DNA of 64,000 nucleotides from Euglena gracilis (taxonomy: Eukaryota; Euglenida; Euglenophyceae; Euglenales): the NCBI GenBank assembly GCA_039621445.1, contig CP154957.1, forward strand, positions 4,210,504-4,274,503, in the 5' to 3' direction. Numbering within the stretch: the first letter of the stretch is position 1; each line of letters starts with the position of its first letter. The notes under the pieces are model-generated. The model had not been told where the DNA came from. It made no database searches and saw only the letters and a program-made list of their open reading frames with translations. The position numbers and the translations under genes are program-made. Shown piece by piece: positions 33,339 to 43,813 of this stretch.

Positions 33339-34760
33339 CAGGGATTGTCAAAAAGCGATTTAAATCAGGTAATTTTGGACACCCGATTTAAATCCCTCAA
33401 GAATTTTGGACAAACGTCGAAAAGCGTCGATTATTATCCGCCATCACTCGCGATTTTGAATTAGGATTTTATCAGTGTATTTTTATTTGTCTATTTTTTA
33501 GTGCCTCTTTTTTAGCATAAAATATGGCGGACAACTGGCCCCTTGTTGGTTTACAAGCTGCTGTCAAGGCCGAGTTCGATCAAGTTCGAAGTTCAAGTTC
33601 AATGGTTCAAGTTTACAACTTACAAGTCCTGCTGGTGCAGGCAGAAGAGGGCTTCCTGGTGGAAGGTAGAAGAAGTCCTGCTGGTGCAGGCAAAAGAAGT
33701 CCCCCAGCTGTGTTTCATTCAAGGATGTGGCTGTGAACTGGTGTGCATCGCAGTGGTAGTTCTGTGTGTGCAGTTTGTTTCCCCTACAGGTGATGCTGGA
33801 GACAATCTCACTGCGGAAGGACGAATTTCAATTGTTGGTGCTGGATACCGTCTTCCTGGGAGAAGGATGAACTTGAAGTTATTTGGTGGTTTCTAAACTG
33901 CTTTGCTTGCATGTTTTTGTCTTTTCTGTGCTTTGTCTGGAAAAGAAAGTAACACGTATGATGTGGTTTAATGTCAATGGGCAAATCAGGGGCAAATGGG
34001 GCAGGTGGATTTGTCCAGCATGAATGGGTCCAGATTTGCACATGTTGGTGACCATTCTTTTCCTGAAAGAAAGTTTTTCGGCCTGGATTGTTGCACAGGT
34101 GGGGGCAATTTTAGTGTGTTGGCCAGTTTTGGTCCACAGGTGTCCAGTTTTGGTGGGGTCAATATTTTGGGTTTTGGCCAAGGGAGGTCAACCTGTGTGC
34201 CACAACTGGGCACCATGCTGTGACAAAAACTTTTCGGGGCTAGATGTTACAGTTGGCTGTGCAGGCTATTTTTTGCAGTGGCTGTGGCAAAAACTTTTGG
34301 GACCAGTTTTTTGCAGTTGGTTGTTGCACAACCCTTGTGGCACAAAACCCCCTGTGCCCAAAACTGTCCCCCCCCCTGTGGGCCCCAAAACTGCCCTGTG
34401 CTGCCGAAAACTGTCCCCCCCTGTTTGTCAACGCTGGTCTTCACAAAAAGACATTCAACTGATAGGCCGTCTTCTTTTTTTTTGTCTGCAACAAAAGGTG
34501 TTTCCCCCCCGTCAGCTGGCGTTTGGCCGGGGTAAGACCCAAAAGGTCCTGTCGGCGAGCGGAGTTGCCTTTCGCGGCGACATTCAGGTGGGATCGAAAG
34601 TTTCCACATTGGGCGAAGTGTTTTCGACAATAAAAGACTTGCGCGGCCGCGTCAGACCCCCGCGTTCGCCTAAAAAACGATTTAAATCCGCCCGGATTTA
34701 AATCCCCTAATTTCTAGGCGATTTAAATCGGGGGGGATTTAAATCCCCCCGCCATCCCTG
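33339..34760. mobile_element. 1.4-kb hAT element with GATTTAAATC repeats, inside L1
   Basis: The ends CAGGGATTG and (C)CATCCCTG are inverted, flanked by the perfect 8-bp repeat GGTCAGGG (33,331-33,338 and 34,761-34,768). GATTTAAATC palindromes cluster at both ends: 33,357-33,366 and 33,385-33,394 on the left; 34,679, 34,695, 34,720 and 34,736 on the right. The interior has GTCCTGCTGGTGCAGGCA words (also at 35,352-35,430) and a GGCCAGTTTTGG-rich stretch. There is no recognisable transposase. Confidence 0.93.
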
Positions 34761-34815
34761 GGTCAGGGCTTCTTCTCCCCTCCCAGAAGAGGCGTGTTGC
34801 TTGATTTTTGCAGGC
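34761..34815 (-). pseudogene. LINE copy L1: residues just before the 2A
   Basis: The minus frame ASSGRGEEALT continues into the CGDVEAIPG block across the hAT insertion when one GGTCAGGG copy is removed. The upstream limit of the LINE is not visible. Confidence 0.55.
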
Positions 34816-35149
34816 CCCTGCGCCTTTGCAAATCGGTGGTGCAGACTGGTGTTAGTGGGTTTCCAAAAAAGGAGGCAAGTATATTTTTTGGTGTGTTTGG
34901 CTGGTGGGTGGGTAGGTGGGTGGGTGGGTGCTGCAGTGCTGGGCTTGACAGGCGACAACAGAAAGTCTTGCAGGTGAGACGGGTGTGTGGTGGGCCCTGA
35001 AATTTGGAACATGAAAAATTTTCCCGCATTTTTTGGCAAACTGTTGTCAACAGATGAACGGAGTTTCCCTTCAGGACACAGGTTTTCACTGGCACTTTCA
35101 AACAAAGCAAAAGAGAGTGCACAGAGAAGGAATGCAAACAGGTTCTAGG

Positions 35150-35335
35150 TGTCAGTGGGGGGCTTACAACAGATGTTGGTGCAGCCACTGGCCCCGAGTC
35201 TGGCAATGAAAACCAAAACTGTGAAAAGATGTCTGATGCCTGGTGTGAGATGACAGGGGTAAGGATGGAGGACAATGTTTGAAAGCAATCTGGGGGGTTG
35301 GTTGGGGAGGATGTCACCACCAGAAGGTTTCCCTG
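35150..35335 (-). repeat. Dispersed ~180-bp repeat R, minus copy
   Basis: This is the partner of 25,671-25,850. It is followed at 35,345-35,430 by AAGTCCTGCTGGTG(C/T)AGGC repeats like those at 33,620-33,690. Confidence 0.65.
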
Positions 35336-35534
35336 CAAGTCGCTTACAAGTCCTGCTGGTGTAGGCGGAGAAGGCAGAAGTCGTGCTGGTGCAGGCAGAA
35401 GAAGGCAGAAGTCCTGATGGTGCAGGCAGCAGCATTCAAGTTACAAGTTTTGGGCTTCAGCCCTTTGGTGTTACTGCAGGAGCGCATCGTGCTGTCCATG
35501 GCCGATATGGCCTTAATGGCTCATCTGGTTTCTT

Positions 35535-35705
35535 TGGGCCGAAAAGGCCCCCACCAACCTTTCTGGGCCTTAAAAGCCCTCCCCCCCCCCCCAGCCACTG
35601 GGCCTTAAAAGGCCCCCCCAGCCACTGGGCCTGCAAAGGCCCCCCCCACCCACTGGGCCTGAAAAGGCCCCCCCAGCCACTGGGCCTGCAAAGGCCCCCC
35701 CCCCC
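35535..35705 (+). repeat. ~27-bp minisatellite with GGCC(TT/TG/GA)AAAGGCC
   Basis: About six units of GGGCCTTAAAAGGCC, a C run and AGCCACT alternate. The core is a near-palindrome. Confidence 0.85.
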
Positions 35706-35875
35706 CTCCAATGGTCAGCCCCCCAATCACTGCATACCCACCCCTTCTATCATGCCCAACCACTGCAAACCCACCATGCATACAACCATTCTTTGGATCT
35801 CCAAAGGTCACCCATCATCAACCTTTCCATTTGCATAGATGATGGTTGAATTCTGATGAATAGTTGAATAGATTC

Positions 35876-36080
35876 CATGCCCCCCCCCTTTATGTACCTC
35901 CCCCCGGGAGGCCAAAACCGGGCAGGAGGTACATAATGGGGGGGAGTTACACAATGGGGGGGGGGGGGCAAGTTTTTCTTTGGCGGGACATGGGAGAAGG
36001 TGGTGCTACCCCCCCCCATTATGTACCTCCCCCCCCAGGGGGTACACAATGGGGGGGTACACAATGGGGGGGGGGGCATG
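35876..36080. mobile_element. C-run MITE with TATGTACC/GGTACATA motifs
   Basis: The left end CCATGCCCCCCCC, then TTTATGTACCTCCCCC, is inverted relative to GGGGGTACACAATGGGG and GGGGCATGG. The motif occurs about five times inside. The flanking sequence is a local GATGAATAGTTGAAT direct repeat. The outer CCATGCCCC is shared with the MITE at 26,422. Confidence 0.75.
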
Positions 36081-36135
36081 GTAGTTGAATTTCGATGAAT
36101 AGTTGAATGAAAGTCACAATGTCCCGGAAAAGCAA

Positions 36136-36260
36136 AAGAACGGTGGTGGGGCGAGCCGAATCCACCGACTAGTGGCACAGCCTACTGGATTTGAGTGTTC
36201 TGGGGGGTCGGAGTCTATGTACAGATGGGGGAACCCATGGATAGTCAGAGGGGTTGCGGC
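36136..36260. repeat. SINE-like repeat G, copy 1
   Basis: GGTGGTGGGGCGA-CCGA, AGTGGCACAGCCTACTGG and TATGTACAGATGGGG are shared with 53,906-54,005 and, in part, 36,436-36,530. On the minus strand CTCGGTTCG-like and TAGGCTGTGCCACTGG words are weakly reminiscent of pol III boxes. Copy 1 continues intact into ACCCATGGATAGTCAGAGG, which is the site interrupted in the copy at 53,906. Confidence 0.6.
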
Positions 36261-36435
36261 GGTCAGGGAGAGAGTGCAAAGCGTGAGATACAACGGGCAC
36301 GGAATGTTGAATGCTTTAGGTCTAGGGGTGCGGTAGGGAGCGGAGTGAGGGGAGCGCTTGGCGCATGGTCAGGTGAGCGTGGGTCACAATGGCCCTTTTT
36401 TTGGGAGTGCCTTTTCTCGGTGGCGGGCGAGAAAG

Positions 36436-36530
36436 CCAATACCGTGGTGGGGCGAACCGAGTCCATCGACCAGTGGCACCGCCTACTGGATTTGGCGTGT
36501 TCAGGGGGTAAGGCTATGTACAGAAGCGAC
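36436..36530. repeat. SINE-like repeat G, copy 2
   Basis: A diverged copy of 36,136-36,260 (TACCGTGGTGGGGCGAACCG ... CAGTGGCACCGCCTACTGG ... GCTATGTACAG). Confidence 0.6.
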
Positions 36531-37343
36531 AGTCTGTGCAAGGGCGAGGCGATGGGAGGGGTCGGAAAAGGTGAATAGATGTGAGCTCAGAGTAGGGTGC
36601 GAGATGGGGCCGCCATTGATAGGCTGCCGGAGTAGCTGCCGGGCACATTTTCGTCAGATTGTGGTTGAGGGAGTTTGGCGATCCTCTGCCACGTGGGTCA
36701 TCATGTGTCGCTACGGAGCTCGCGCTTTGGTAGACCACGCCGCCGGAGATGGAGGACTGTCGTGCCCACTTCAGCACATGTGCACCGAGAGGAACTTTTT
36801 CCAAGCCTTTGGCGGTCAATGGGCCGAAGATCCGCGTAGTGAAACGCGGGTCATTGAAGGTGGCCACCATGGGCCTTTGTTCGTGGTGCTTCGGTCGTGC
36901 GGATCGCGTGGCTTGAGAGGCTGAGGCATGCTTGCACCTCCCCGTTACTGGACTGAGTTGATGAAAGCTTGTTTCACCACTGTCAGCGAGCTCCTCGGGG
37001 CACTGTCCCCAAGCAAGCTGCTTCGCCAGCTCCCTGGCCAGGGCCATGCTCAGGCCCTGCCAACAGTTGGACTCTGTTGCTCGCCTCTCCCAAGAGTCGT
37101 GCTGCCCCATAAGTAGACGTACGCACTGGCCAACGAAGGCAAGGGCCGCGTCACCCATGCCCCCGTAGCAATCCAAGACAAAGGGAATGAACGTCCGTCC
37201 CTTCGTTGGCAGCCAGCACCATACTTCTTGACCTTGTCGTCCTCTTGTGCTTCGTGCCATCTTCCGAGGTCCTCTGTCCCAGGTCGCGTTCGGGAGGGTG
37301 CTAGGGGGTGGCGGACGGTCACGTCGATTGCGGCCGGACCATT

Positions 37344-37820
37344 GGAGGCTAGGCGCGCCGCTCGGGGGGGTCCGGGACCCCCCCCCCTCGCCCCCCCCCG
37401 TCGCGCCCCTGCTCTCCGCCCCTCGGCCCTCTCGAGCTTCACTCAAAGGGGGGCTCGCCCCCCCCCCTGGACCCCCCCCTCCCCCCCTGTGCCTAGCATA
37501 GCCAAGAAAAAAATTGGTGAAAAAATCGCAATTTTTTGAGGCCCAAAAATGACCAAAAATGACCATTTTCGGACACAAAATGGCAAATTTGGGGGCCGCG
37601 CGCTCTGCGCGCGGCCAAAAAAAGCACTTTTTTGGTCAAAAATGGCCCAAAAATGGCAAAAAATGACCACTTTTTGGACCCGAAAATCACCGATTTTGGG
37701 ATGCGTTCCGCCCGCGCGGCCGCCCTCGGACCCCCCCCCCCCCCCCCCCCCCCCCCGGCCGCCCCCCGCGGCCGCCCGCGCCCCCCCCCCCCTCCCCCCC
37801 CCCCGCTGTGCCTAGCCTCC
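37344..37820. mobile_element. TIR element E2 with 3-bp duplication, inside L2
   Basis: The ends GGAGGCTAGGCGC and GTGCCTAGCCTCC are inverted, flanked by ATT (37,341-37,343 and 37,821-37,823). Removing the element joins the LINE codons through RYDANG into PAAIDVTV, matching L3 (WQDGKPTAVDITV). A second internal copy of the right end (CCCCCCCTGTGCCTAGCATAGCC) is at about 37,480-37,503. The core has GGCCGCGCGC words and C runs; there is no coding sequence. Confidence 0.9.
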
Positions 37821-38507
37821 ATTGGCATCGTACCTCATGACGAAGACATCCCCGGGTCGTGAACCATCAGGGGCAGCTTCCTCTCGTCTCGCTGGGAACC
37901 CAGCCTTTTGAGCAAGCCCCAAGAGATAGGATTGCACCGCCCCGTGTAGCCGAACAATGTTGTTTCAGTGGCAACAGACGAGATGGTGGCCTGGCACATC
38001 CAGGGGGTTGTGGCACCTTGGGCAGCCTGACGGTCCGTCGGTTGGGGTGACCACGGGTGCTCCCAGGGATCGCTGGACCAGGGCTTGGAATTCCCTGGTC
38101 GGCATGAGGGTTCTTGCACTGGCTGAAGGCATCACCGACGCCCAAGCCATTGCATGGGGCTTCATCTGGCATGTCAGTTTGAGTTTGTCCGCCCCAGAGA
38201 GAGAATTGTGTAACTTTGCTGCCGCTCCTTTGCACAGCTGCCCCCAGAATTTCTGTGAGACGACTTCATGAGGCAACGTCCCGCAACTTCGGGGGTCATC
38301 CATGAACGATTTGACGACCGGTGGCATCTCACATGACGCTTTCATGTCCGCCACCAGCTTCGAGAAGTCCGTCGGCAGTAGGTTTGTTCCACAAAGCGGG
38401 GGCAAATCAAGAATGTGATCACCATGGGTTAGAAAATCCAAGGTTGCAGCCCATCTTGCGTGTGTGCGCTCGGTGCTGGGATCTCTTATTCCCCGCCCAC
38501 CAAGGCG

Positions 38508-39988
38508 TAGCAATGGCCAAAAGTTTTCAAAAGGCCTGAAATTTCAGTAAAGTGAAATTTGCACGGTTTTATTGCATTTTTCCATATTTTCATGAAATCT
38601 CAGAAAATTGAAATCTAAAAAATTTCAAAGCATTCGCGGCGATCGCGGACGGAAGGACTTCCTAATTGGGAGCAAAACTGGTGTGTTCTCTCCTTGAAAT
38701 TCGTTATTTTTCTTTGTTTGAAACCCAGAATCCAACTATTTGAAGGATAAGGAATATATTGATGCATTATTTATTGAACGTCGAAGCAGGTGTGCCTCCC
38801 TGAAGGTCTCTTTTGAAGAATTGTTCTCCTGGTCTTTTCTGGTGCATCTGGACCACTTTCGAAAAATTGCCATTTTTTTCAAAATACGCTCCGCTGGGTG
38901 ACAATTTTGAGTGCCACCCTCTTGTGTGGCAGGTCTTCTATTGTGCGTTCTGTTTTTCTATCATTTTCTGGCGGTCCATATGGTTTTCTGGTGGTGTTTT
39001 ACATGAAGGAACTTTTGCTTCCATTACAGAGAACACTTACTGCAGCTCTGTCTTTGACCTGTGTTTTGGGGGTGTTTTCACCTGGCATTGTCTGCTTTTA
39101 GTTTTTGGACATGTGGCTTCATTCTGGAATTTTGCCAGATTTGCCAATGTTCTTTTTTCTGTCCCATTTGTCCCATTCTTCCACTCACAGGTTCAACATG
39201 TAGAATGTGAAGTTAAGTCAAAGAAGTTACAAAAGAAGAAGAAGAAGTGAAGGTATTGGCAGCTGTTGTCAGGGTCCTGTGTTTTGCAGAAAAAACACAG
39301 GACCTCCAGGGCTCTGCTGTTGTTAATTGCACACTTTCTTTTTTGGTTTACTCCTTTGCTTGTGTTTCCTGAAATTTTTATCTGTAAAAAGGGTTTTCTT
39401 CTTGCAGCATGTTCTGAAAACTGTCACCCCCCCCCCAGGGCTGTACGGGAATCCCCTCAACCTGGGGGCCAACCCCCCCCCACCAGGGCTTTCCGTATTC
39501 CTGGCGGTGCCAATTTTTAGTGCCGTGGTGAGCGGTGGGTTTGCCCCCCCCCGGACAGCCCAGGTGCCAGGGGTTTTTTGTTGAAAAAACTTTTTCGGAA
39601 GAAACTGGGATTTCAAGCTGGTAACACACAAGCTGGGGGAAAGACCCCCTTTTTTTGAACACGACGGCTTCGGCTGGACTCCTTCCCAACTGCGGACGCA
39701 AAATTTTCTCACATCCAGAACTGCGAAAGCATCATAGACCGCTGGGACAGCAGCCCATAGCCGGCAAGACGACCAGCCCCCTGTTTTAAAAATGATTTAA
39801 AACGATGTTTTACAAGACTGATAAAAAACGAGGCCCACACTGCCAGTGCAACGAAGCATTTCAGTTTCCGCAGGACGCAAATATTAATAGTCAATGAAAA
39901 AACGAACTTTTCATGGTCCACAAAATTACTTACAAAAGCCGTGAAATTTCATGAAAATTACTTACGTGAAAGATTACGGCCTTTGCTA
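38508..39988. mobile_element. 1.5-kb hAT-type element inside L2
   Basis: The ends TAGCAATGGCC and GGCCTTTGCTA are inverted, flanked by the perfect 8-bp repeat CCAAGGCG (38,500-38,507 and 39,989-39,996). Excision rejoins the LINE frame at the RLG residues. Subterminal words GAAATTTCA(G/T) recur at both sides (38,540-38,630 and 39,935-39,960). A 145-codon plus-strand frame at 38,813-39,250 is T-rich and not transposase-like. The element is probably non-autonomous. Confidence 0.9.
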
Positions 39989-40440
39989 CCAAGGCGGACT
40001 GGCAATGTCGCCTGGCTCCACTGGTCGTCTTCTAGGGGCCGTCCAGCGATGGCGCTCATTGTGTTTCGTAGAGTCTTGCTGAGCAACATGCACTGGGCGG
40101 ATGCGAGGAGGATTGGTGTTGTCCGTAGAAGGTCGTTCACCTTGCATGCATCCAAGCACATTCGGAGCATCGTGAATTGGATGTGTGAAGACGGGACCTT
40201 TTGCAAAAGGGAGCACGCCTTCACGGCTGCTTCACATCGTCCGAACCAAACTCGTTCCGCGAAAGTTCCATCCTCCGGGAGGGTGACGGGCACGCCCAAG
40301 GACTTGATGCCAGACCTAGGAATGTAAGGGGTGACGGGGATGCGCTGAAACAAGTTTGGTCCCTCCGGAAACGAGTTACACTCTGAGCAGAAGGCCGGAC
40401 CCCAAAGTGTGCACTTCTCGATGTTCAGTGCCACACCGAT

Positions 40441-40872
40441 GGAGATCAGGCAGTAGACTTTGGTCATTTTGACCCCCCTCCCCCCCCTATGGTGAACTTC
40501 ACCGTTTGAAAGTTCACCGGGGGGTCCGGACCCCCTCCTGCCCCCCCTCTGCCTAACCCATCGGTGAACTTCACCGGTGAAGTTCACCAAGGGAGTACTT
40601 TTTTGGCCAAAAATGGCCAAAAATGGCATTTTGGGCAAGGTTTCAGGAATTTCGATAAAATTCCATGAGGCATCAACCTCAAAAGGACCATTTTGAGAGG
40701 AAAGGAGCAAAATTTTACCCATGAAAATTTCACCCCCAACCATCAAAACGGTGAAGTTCACCGGTGAACTTCACTAACTTCTCCGCCGAAAGTACCCCCC
40801 CCCCCCGGTGAATGTTCACCGGTGAACTTCACCGGGGGGGTCCACAGCCCCCGCAACCCCTGCCTAACCTCC
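40441..40872. mobile_element. TIR element E1 with GGTGAACTTCACC palindromes, inside L2
   Basis: The ends GGAGATCAGGCAG and CTGCCTAACCTCC are inverted, flanked by GAT (40,438-40,440 and 40,873-40,875). The LINE frame resumes at GVALNIEK. A perfect 26-nt palindrome with arm GGTGAACTTCACC is at 40,563-40,588; related sites are at 40,483-40,525, 40,750-40,774 and 40,807-40,833. An internal second right end (CCCTCTGCCTAACCC) lies near 40,545. The same palindrome family recurs at 60,355-60,520. Confidence 0.9.
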
Positions 40873-41393
40873 GATGGGGGGTCCCTTTTCCAGGACGACG
40901 CGTACCACCTCTTCCAGTGGCGTGGATTGCCCACAATGTGGGCATCATCTAAATACCACGCCTGCCATCCACACAGTGCGTGAATTTCCTCCACCAGGCT
41001 TTGAATTGCCAAGGCGAAGGCAGCCGGTCCACATGGGTCTCCTTGCTGCACCCCCGTCTGGCTTCGAAGGCTGGCATCCCATAGGAACAAACTAGAGTGT
41101 TCCGCGTAGCACGTCTCAAGCCATGTCACCATCTCTGGACAGCGTTCACGTGCCGCATCGAGTAGTGTGTCCCTTCGGATTTGATTGGCGGCATTGCAGA
41201 AGTCCAGCTGCAAGACTCTCCAGTCGCGCGACTCGGCATGGTGCAGTGTGGAGACCAAGTTCTGGAGACCCATACCAATGAGTCCACAGGCGTCTGGGCA
41301 GCCAACACCGAATTGCCCCGGCATCCCTTCCACCGTGAATTTCCGAACTGCTGGTTGGCACATCAAGACCTTGCCCACAAGCCGCCTCAGGCA

Positions 41394-41564
41394 CAAGGCT
41401 CCCGGGCTGTTTTTAAACAAGTTGTTTAAAACAGATTTTTTTCCTATTTGTAGTGTTTTATTTAAAAAACACCTTTTTTAAAAACAAAAAAAACCGTTTT
41501 TAAACTGTTTTATATTCATGAAAAAAATTTTGCTTTGTTTTAAAACAAAAAAACGGGAACCTTG
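41394..41564. mobile_element. 171-bp hAT MITE inside L2
   Basis: The ends CAAGGCTCCCG and CGGGAACCTTG are inverted, flanked by CTCAGGCA (41,386-41,393) and CTTAGGCA (41,565-41,572), which agree at 7 of 8 bases. Removal restores GECL followed by RRLVGKVLM. The core is made of TTTAAAC / GTTTAAAAC palindromic words. Confidence 0.9.
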
Positions 41565-42584
41565 CTTAGGCACTCGCCGGATGCAATGGGCCGCGTACCT
41601 TCACGTGATGGATCTTGGTGGACGGGAACCAGGTTTCCGGCATCGTCCACAGCAGTGCAGGGTTTCACCTTGCGAAGCGCTGTAAGGCGGGCAGAGGAGA
41701 GAATCTCTGCAGCACCGGCTGGCCACCCCTCATTGATACAGCGGTACACGAAGGTTGTGAGGCCTTCCAAGAGTGTCTCAGCCTGGCCCCCAGCCTCTCT
41801 GCTCAGCATGTCCTTCACGTGGTCAGGCTTGAGCCCCGAAGGCCCGGCCGAAGACTCCTTTCCAAAGCTGAAGACGGCTTTGCGCACCAAAGACAATCTG
41901 TCCCTCCTTTCGTCTTCGTCGGCTGGTGGCGGGATGCACGTCAGCTTCTCTGGGAGCCCTCGCCCAGGGGCTCTTCGGCTGGGTGCAGGTCTTTCAGCCG
42001 TTGACGTGCAATGGGGTTTTTGTCACCTTGAAAGCCATCTGACAAGAGGAGTTGGCAGGCTTTACCAACGGCCCCCTTGCTGACCAGCTTTTCAAGGCAG
42101 CGCACAAAGCCCTCCTCCTGCACTTCCTCTTCGCGGTGTACCTGCCCCCTTGTGCGTATTGTTTGGTTCATTTGCGGGCGTCGGGTGGATTCTTTCCAGC
42201 TGTCCGCCACTGTCCGCTTCAAGTGTGCTTCGGCCCTCCGTCGAATGGCCCTACCCAGACGGGCCCAATGTCCGCGTCCTTCCTTCCCAAGGGCAGCCAA
42301 CACTGCCTTCGGGAATGCCCAAAGAGCATGCAGCGTCTCCCACGTGGGCTTGTCATTGAATGCCCGCAGGAGGGTGGAGTACGTGTCGGTTACTGCTGGA
42401 AGTGCCCCCTTCGGGATGTTCGATACTGTCCCCCGAGGGTCGAGAGAGTTTTCGGTCCATGAAGGGGCTAGATCCGGGCCTGGCAATGTCAAGGGGACTC
42501 CGCACTTCATGCCAGGGATAAACACCGTCTCCATGCCCAGGTCGTTGTCCTGGAGGGCGCTGGGGCGATAGCCCCAAAAATTAG

Positions 42585-42725
42585 GAATCCCCCCAAATTT
42601 GACTGAATTAGGCATCACTACCGAAAAATGAAGGTGCGATATTTTTGCGATATTTGCAGGATATTGCACCCCCGGTCGATATTTGTCGATATTGCGATAT
42701 TTGCGATATTTTGCTATAACCAATT
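42585..42725. repeat. Cluster of GCGATATTT words
   Basis: GCGATATTT, GGTCGATATTTG and TGCGATATT recur about seven times between 42,636 and 42,718, next to the LINE L2 5' end. This resembles the subterminal repeats of other elements here, but the matching other end was not found. Confidence 0.55.
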
Positions 42726-43149
42726 ACCAACCTTTCCAGAGGGAGGAGTGTGTTACACATCGTAGTGTAATGGAGTCTGGGGTAAACCGCTGCTCACTGA
42801 CGTCATCTTCCTTGAGTGTCACAGCCAGAGTTCCTTTTTCCAGTTTTCTGATGCAATTTGATATTTATTTAGCGCTTGTTGCCCCGCATCTATCAATCTT
42901 CTTGCTGTCTGAGTACCTTTTATAATGGGTTTTCCGGTGCTGTTAGGACCTCTGCTGATGGGCCGAATGACGGGGCTGAGCACACGGAGATAGCGAGCAA
43001 GGTGAATGAGTCTTTGACCGCACGGGTGAAGTGTGTCATCGTGGATTTTCATTCCGTGCAATAGGGCAGGCAATTAAAATGCGTGTTCCATACTACGGAC
43101 GAGTGAATTTTTTGAAAAAAATGTGTGAAATTTTCAACGGGCGGCAAAC
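42726..43149. other. Unassigned tract
   Basis: No gene or repeat recognised; sequence composition is balanced and without G/C runs. Confidence 0.3.
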
Positions 43150-43172
43150 CACTTACCCCCCCCCCCGTACTG

Positions 43173-43177
43173 TTCCC
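43173..43177 (+). repeat. Target site duplication TTCCC, left
   Basis: TTCCC directly precedes the 5' LTR and recurs at 50,226-50,230 directly after the 3' LTR. Confidence 0.9.
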
Positions 43178-43368
43178 TGCGGACTATTTACTAACCGCCC
43201 GAACCGAACTTTGTATACCTAATTCGAACCTTTCCTCCTGTGCAGACTGCTGGCTCTGGTTATGTCATTGCATTGATTGTGTTACGTCTTTGGGGACAAT
43301 TGGGATATCAAGAAAAATTGGGAATCCGAGGATTTCAATAAAAACAAAAGAATATTCTGAGACGTCCA
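43178..43368 (+). repeat. 5' LTR
   Basis: 191 bp beginning TGCGGACTATTTAC and ending GAGACGTCCA, with TG...CA ends. It contains AATAAA at about 43,337. It differs from the 3' LTR only in TATACC versus TATTCC near 43,215. Confidence 0.97.
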
Positions 43369-43372
43369 AAGT

Positions 43373-43388
43373 TGGTAGCAGAGGATTG
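43373..43388 (+). promoter_or_regulatory. Primer-binding site for initiator tRNA-Met
   Basis: TGGTAGCAGAGGATTG starts four bases after the LTR. The 3' end of animal-type initiator tRNA-Met is ...AUCCUCUGCUACCA, which is complementary to the first 14 bases. Confidence 0.88.
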
Positions 43389-43813
43389 TTGTTCCAATCG
43401 TCCAAGACGTCTTCGAGGAGATTCAACATTGTTTCACTGGTTATTGAAGTTCCAGAAGTTGGTGTTCCTGAAGGCAAGGTTAACCGAGTTGCTGGTACAG
43501 AACAACACCTTCAACAGGAAGTTGACATTGTGGCCGTGGTGAACAAGTTCACAGTGGAGAGTTTGTCAACAGTTGTTGTATTGGTTACTTGGTTGAGGAA
43601 GTTTGTAAGTGGTGTTGTTCACCTTGCTGTCCAGAACAAGATCTTGGTGGAGGCAAGTTCTTCATCATCTTGCTGACCTGGTCCTGAACCCAGTGGTTGG
43701 TTTTCTGTTCTGGTTTCTTCAGTTTTGTTTACCTTTTTGGGTTGGCCAGTGTTACTCCCAGTTTTCCAGTTTTCAGAGCCAGTGGTTGAGTTTTTTGAAA
43801 GTGATCTGCAGAA

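Larger units (their letters stand above)
36600..42577 (-). pseudogene. LINE copy L2: non-LTR retrotransposon, split by four insertions
   Basis: The pieces read right to left. The N-terminal block is at 42,577-41,941. RT opening AGPSGLKPDHVKDML is at 41,896-41,573. RT core is at 41,385-40,876, with LQLDFCNAAN, GVQQGDPCGP and catalytic YLDD (40,944-40,955). RT end is at 40,437-39,997 (LNIEKCTLWGP, then ATLPVRLG). The C-terminal zinc/endonuclease-like region is at 38,499-37,824 (CPRCHNPLDVPGHHLVCC) and 37,343-36,990 (PAAIDVTV, WERRATES). This order, with CCHC-type cysteines followed by a D-x-T/V strand after the RT, is typical of R2/NeSL-like LINEs with a restriction-like endonuclease. The insertions at 41,394, 40,441, 38,508 and 37,344 interrupt the frame precisely. 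Additional frame shifts near 41,950 and 37,215 show decay. The open region 36,600-36,990 may be the 3' part. Confidence 0.88.

Noticed and set aside
38813-39250. 145-codon plus-strand ORF with hydrophobic stretches
   Set aside because: T-rich composition inside a non-autonomous hAT element; hydrophobicity follows from TTT/TTC codons.
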